Of a DNA stretch of 64,000 nucleotides, positions 61,652 to 64,000 are shown piece by piece. Under the pieces are notes generated by a model, which saw only the letters and a program-made list of their open reading frames with translations, had not been told where the DNA came from and ran no database searches. Position 1 is the first letter of the stretch. Every line of letters begins with the position of its first letter. The DNA is taken from contig JAFREQ010000008.1 in NCBI GenBank assembly GCA_025331565.1, positions 2,356,001 to 2,420,000 of the forward strand, given 5' to 3'. A program made the translations under genes and the position numbers. The DNA is from Holacanthus passer (Eukaryota; Chordata; Actinopteri; Pomacanthidae).

Positions 61652-64000
61652 CTGGGTAGATGGAGAGGAGGACGAGGGTTAAGTGAGGTCAGAGGGATGT
61701 TAGAAACAACTTCAAGAATATAAAGTCACTGAGCCAAAGTTTTTTCTGCTCTTCTGTGGATGATTTAAGTTCAGTCTATTCTTTAAGTGAGTCCAGTCTT
61801 TGGTCTATACATTTGTTCTATTGTTAATGAAGTACAAAAAACAAACAATGAGTTTAATAATAAGTTCCACATCAAAAAAAATGTTGAATTAGAAAATGCA
61901 GTCCAAAAAATGGCCAATTCAAGTTCTTTGTACCATTGTTCATCTGTAATATTGAAATGTGACAGGCAGGGGAGACAAACAGCGGTGCCAAACAATGATA
62001 TGGCAGCAGGACTGCCAAGGACAATTTAATTAAAAGCATTTTAATTAAAAGGCTCCATGCAGCAAAGTCTTAAAGTAGCCATATCAGGCCTGCCCTGCTG
62101 TGTGCATTTGTGTCTACGCTCATAACAAAAAAGGGCTTTTTTAGAACCTCACTGGGTTCTTTATTCTGGTTTATCTTTTTTCCCCATGTATTCAGCAAGA
62201 GGTTTGTTTTCTTTTTTTCACATTCCCTCGCTTACTTTTCCTCGCACGCCGCCAGAGAAGTATGTAAATATACTCTTAAGATAGAAAATCAGTTCTTTTC
62301 CTGTTGTACGTACTTTTTCTTAAGTTGAAAGAACGGCAAAGGTTCCTGTGTTTCTGGTCTATGAATGATGGTTCAAATCCCACTTCTGACCAGCACTTTC
62401 TATACTTATTTATTTATCAGGTTCCCCAATTATTCATGACATCTGGCATCCTGCAGACCACAAGAAAGTGGTTCCTCAGGCCTTCACCAAGAATCAGACC
62501 CAAATAGCCTTTTATTAGAAATTAGAGATGGGTCAGTCACTGGTGGGAGAAATACTGACTATTTTTAGTGGCAGTAAAATTCAAATGAAACCAAAGTTTG
62601 ACTGCTGGCACATCCTGGTCAAACCCTGCTTGTATGCTACTAATGCACAAAAGGCCCAAAACTATCTGGAACTTTATAGGGATTTAAAGGGATTTAATGC
62701 CGTCTGTATGAGTCATGCTCATTTTCCGTGTGTAGCTGCATCATCTTCCTTCACTGTTGGATTCAAGCTCACTTTCTCATGCAGTGGTCTGTATTTAAAG
62801 GAAGTATTAGTCAAAGCTCCGGAGCTCATACTGTGTTTTCATTCCCCTGTAACTACAGTATATCTGTTAAATCACCCTCTCTCAATCTTCATTTACACGT
62901 CCTCCCTCCTCTCTTGTCTCAGCAAACCATCACTTACCTCAACACAAAAGTGGAATTTTAAAAACTTATGTTTGGCGTCATTTAAGTGAACCACCAATGT
63001 CACAGTCACATTATTTCTTCAAAATATTGGCCATAAAGCCCTTCATGCACTTAATTAATCCATTGTGGAAACGGGGTGAACTGTGGGAAGGAAAGCATCA
63101 CACTTGAACGTTAGTCAACTGAAGTGTCTCATTCAAATACTTCTGTGTGAAAAGCAGAGCGTGTGGCCAATGCTCAGTATTTTTGGTCACTATTAAACTT
63201 GTATTTATTTCTAATTGTGCCACTTTTAGGTGTGAGGATGCATATTAATAATAACAGTTTCAAGTGTGGCAATAACAATGTGTGTGTGTGTGTGAGAGAG
63301 AGCGAGAGAGAGAGAATGGACTATACTGAACTATGCAAGTGTGAAGATTAGATTTATGTGTAAATATTTCATTTTGTTGGCTGCAATAATTGAGTTCATT
63401 ACAATCATCTACATGATTTATGTGGATGAATGTAACTGTATGAAATGAATTCAGTATGAACCCCACCAAGAAAGCCCCAAAACAGTGGAGGATAACTTTA
63501 CAAATATTATGCAAATAAATAATCTGTCACCCCCTGAAATGCACCAAACAGAGTTGGAAAAGGAGTCATGTCTCTCATTGGCATTCAGCAGGCATTTTTA
63601 TCCTGACACAAACACAGGGGGATGCTGGAATACAAAATGGCTGAGTTGCCTGGCTGTGTGACTGGTTTTGTGATAGATGTAAGTCCAAAGTTAGACGATG
63701 AACATTTGAACAGTTGAAGAACTGAGGGAATCTGGCTGTAAACCCCAATTTTGAAGAGGGCAATTACCATAGTTTCACAATGGAGAAAGACCCAGGGAAA
63801 GCGGCAGAGAAAGAGAGAGCAACAGGGAGGTGAGAGTGAAAGTAAGAAAGCTGTGTGAGTTCTGTTTTAAGATCTCAATCTTTTGTGCTTGAACAGGAGA
63901 GTCCTGGAGTACATGCTGAGAAAACTCATTCCCACATCACTTTAGAGACCATCTAAATGATCCGAATGACTACTTTGACTTAATATTGTCTCCTTTTCCA
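61652..64000 (-). other. erbb4: erbb4 intron, continuing past the window edge
   Basis: The acceptor is at 61653-61652, and no further erbb4 exon is found up to the window end, so this intron is at least 2.35 kb long. It holds a TG/GA microsatellite at 63279-63315. A plus-strand open frame of 153 codons at 62528-62989 has no recognisable domain and is probably chance. A GGTTCAAATCCC string near 62370 resembles a pol III B box, but no A box or SINE body is visible around it. Confidence 0.75.
63279..63315. repeat. TG/GA compound microsatellite in erbb4 intron
   Basis: A TG block followed by GAGAGAGCGAGAGAGAGAGA. The reverse strand shows CA/CT. Confidence 0.9.

Noticed and set aside
62360..62385. 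GGTTCAAATCCC string resembling a tRNA B box
   Set aside because: No A box, cloverleaf or SINE body could be found around it.
62528..62989. 153-codon plus-strand frame inside the erbb4 intron
   Set aside because: No similarity recognised. It is AT-rich intron sequence antisense to erbb4, and length alone is compatible with chance.
1..64000. CRISPR arrays, bacterial operons, phage or viral genes
   Set aside because: No regularly spaced repeats or prokaryotic gene arrangement. All coding signals are eukaryotic exons or transposon relics.

Overview
The window is nuclear DNA from a ray-finned fish, most likely a spiny-rayed (percomorph) teleost. The evidence is a vertebrate receptor gene split by GT-AG introns, dense CA/TG microsatellites, and decayed copies of mobile elements I recognise as common in such genomes: L2/CR1-like LINEs, Tc1/mariner and hAT elements, and nonautonomous derivatives. 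No bacterial, organellar or viral genes were seen.

The one gene I can name with confidence is at the right end on the minus strand. Three exons (61651-61402, 60219-60094, 59827-59157) join in phase and encode the last 348 residues of the receptor tyrosine kinase ErbB4, the neuregulin receptor. They cover the C-terminal phosphotyrosine tail and finish with the PPPPY motif and the TVV PDZ ligand. The kinase and the extracellular part lie beyond position 64000. About 8 kb downstream of the stop (59156 to about 50904) may be a long 3' UTR ending at an AATAAA. It holds two short inverted-repeat elements.

The left 50 kb has no gene I can recognise and looks like the intergenic desert downstream of erbb4. 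It contains: LINE reverse-transcriptase relics (4.25, 13.6 and 27.0 kb); a complete hAT-type nonautonomous element with a perfect 8-bp target duplication (7003-7648); a decayed integrase-core family pseudogene (11.87-12.40 kb); a Tc1-like transposase pseudogene (29.86-30.72 kb); two oppositely oriented copies of a LINE/SINE tail repeat (7.85 and 44.86 kb); several other teleost repeats; and many microsatellites.

Two places look like unannotated minus-strand transcript starts: a CpG-rich block with a strong splice donor (46.86-46.40 kb) and a possible two-exon structure (6.7-6.1 kb). Several complex, repeat-poor stretches resemble conserved noncoding elements, but that needs alignment to test. 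I found no convincing new multi-gene system.
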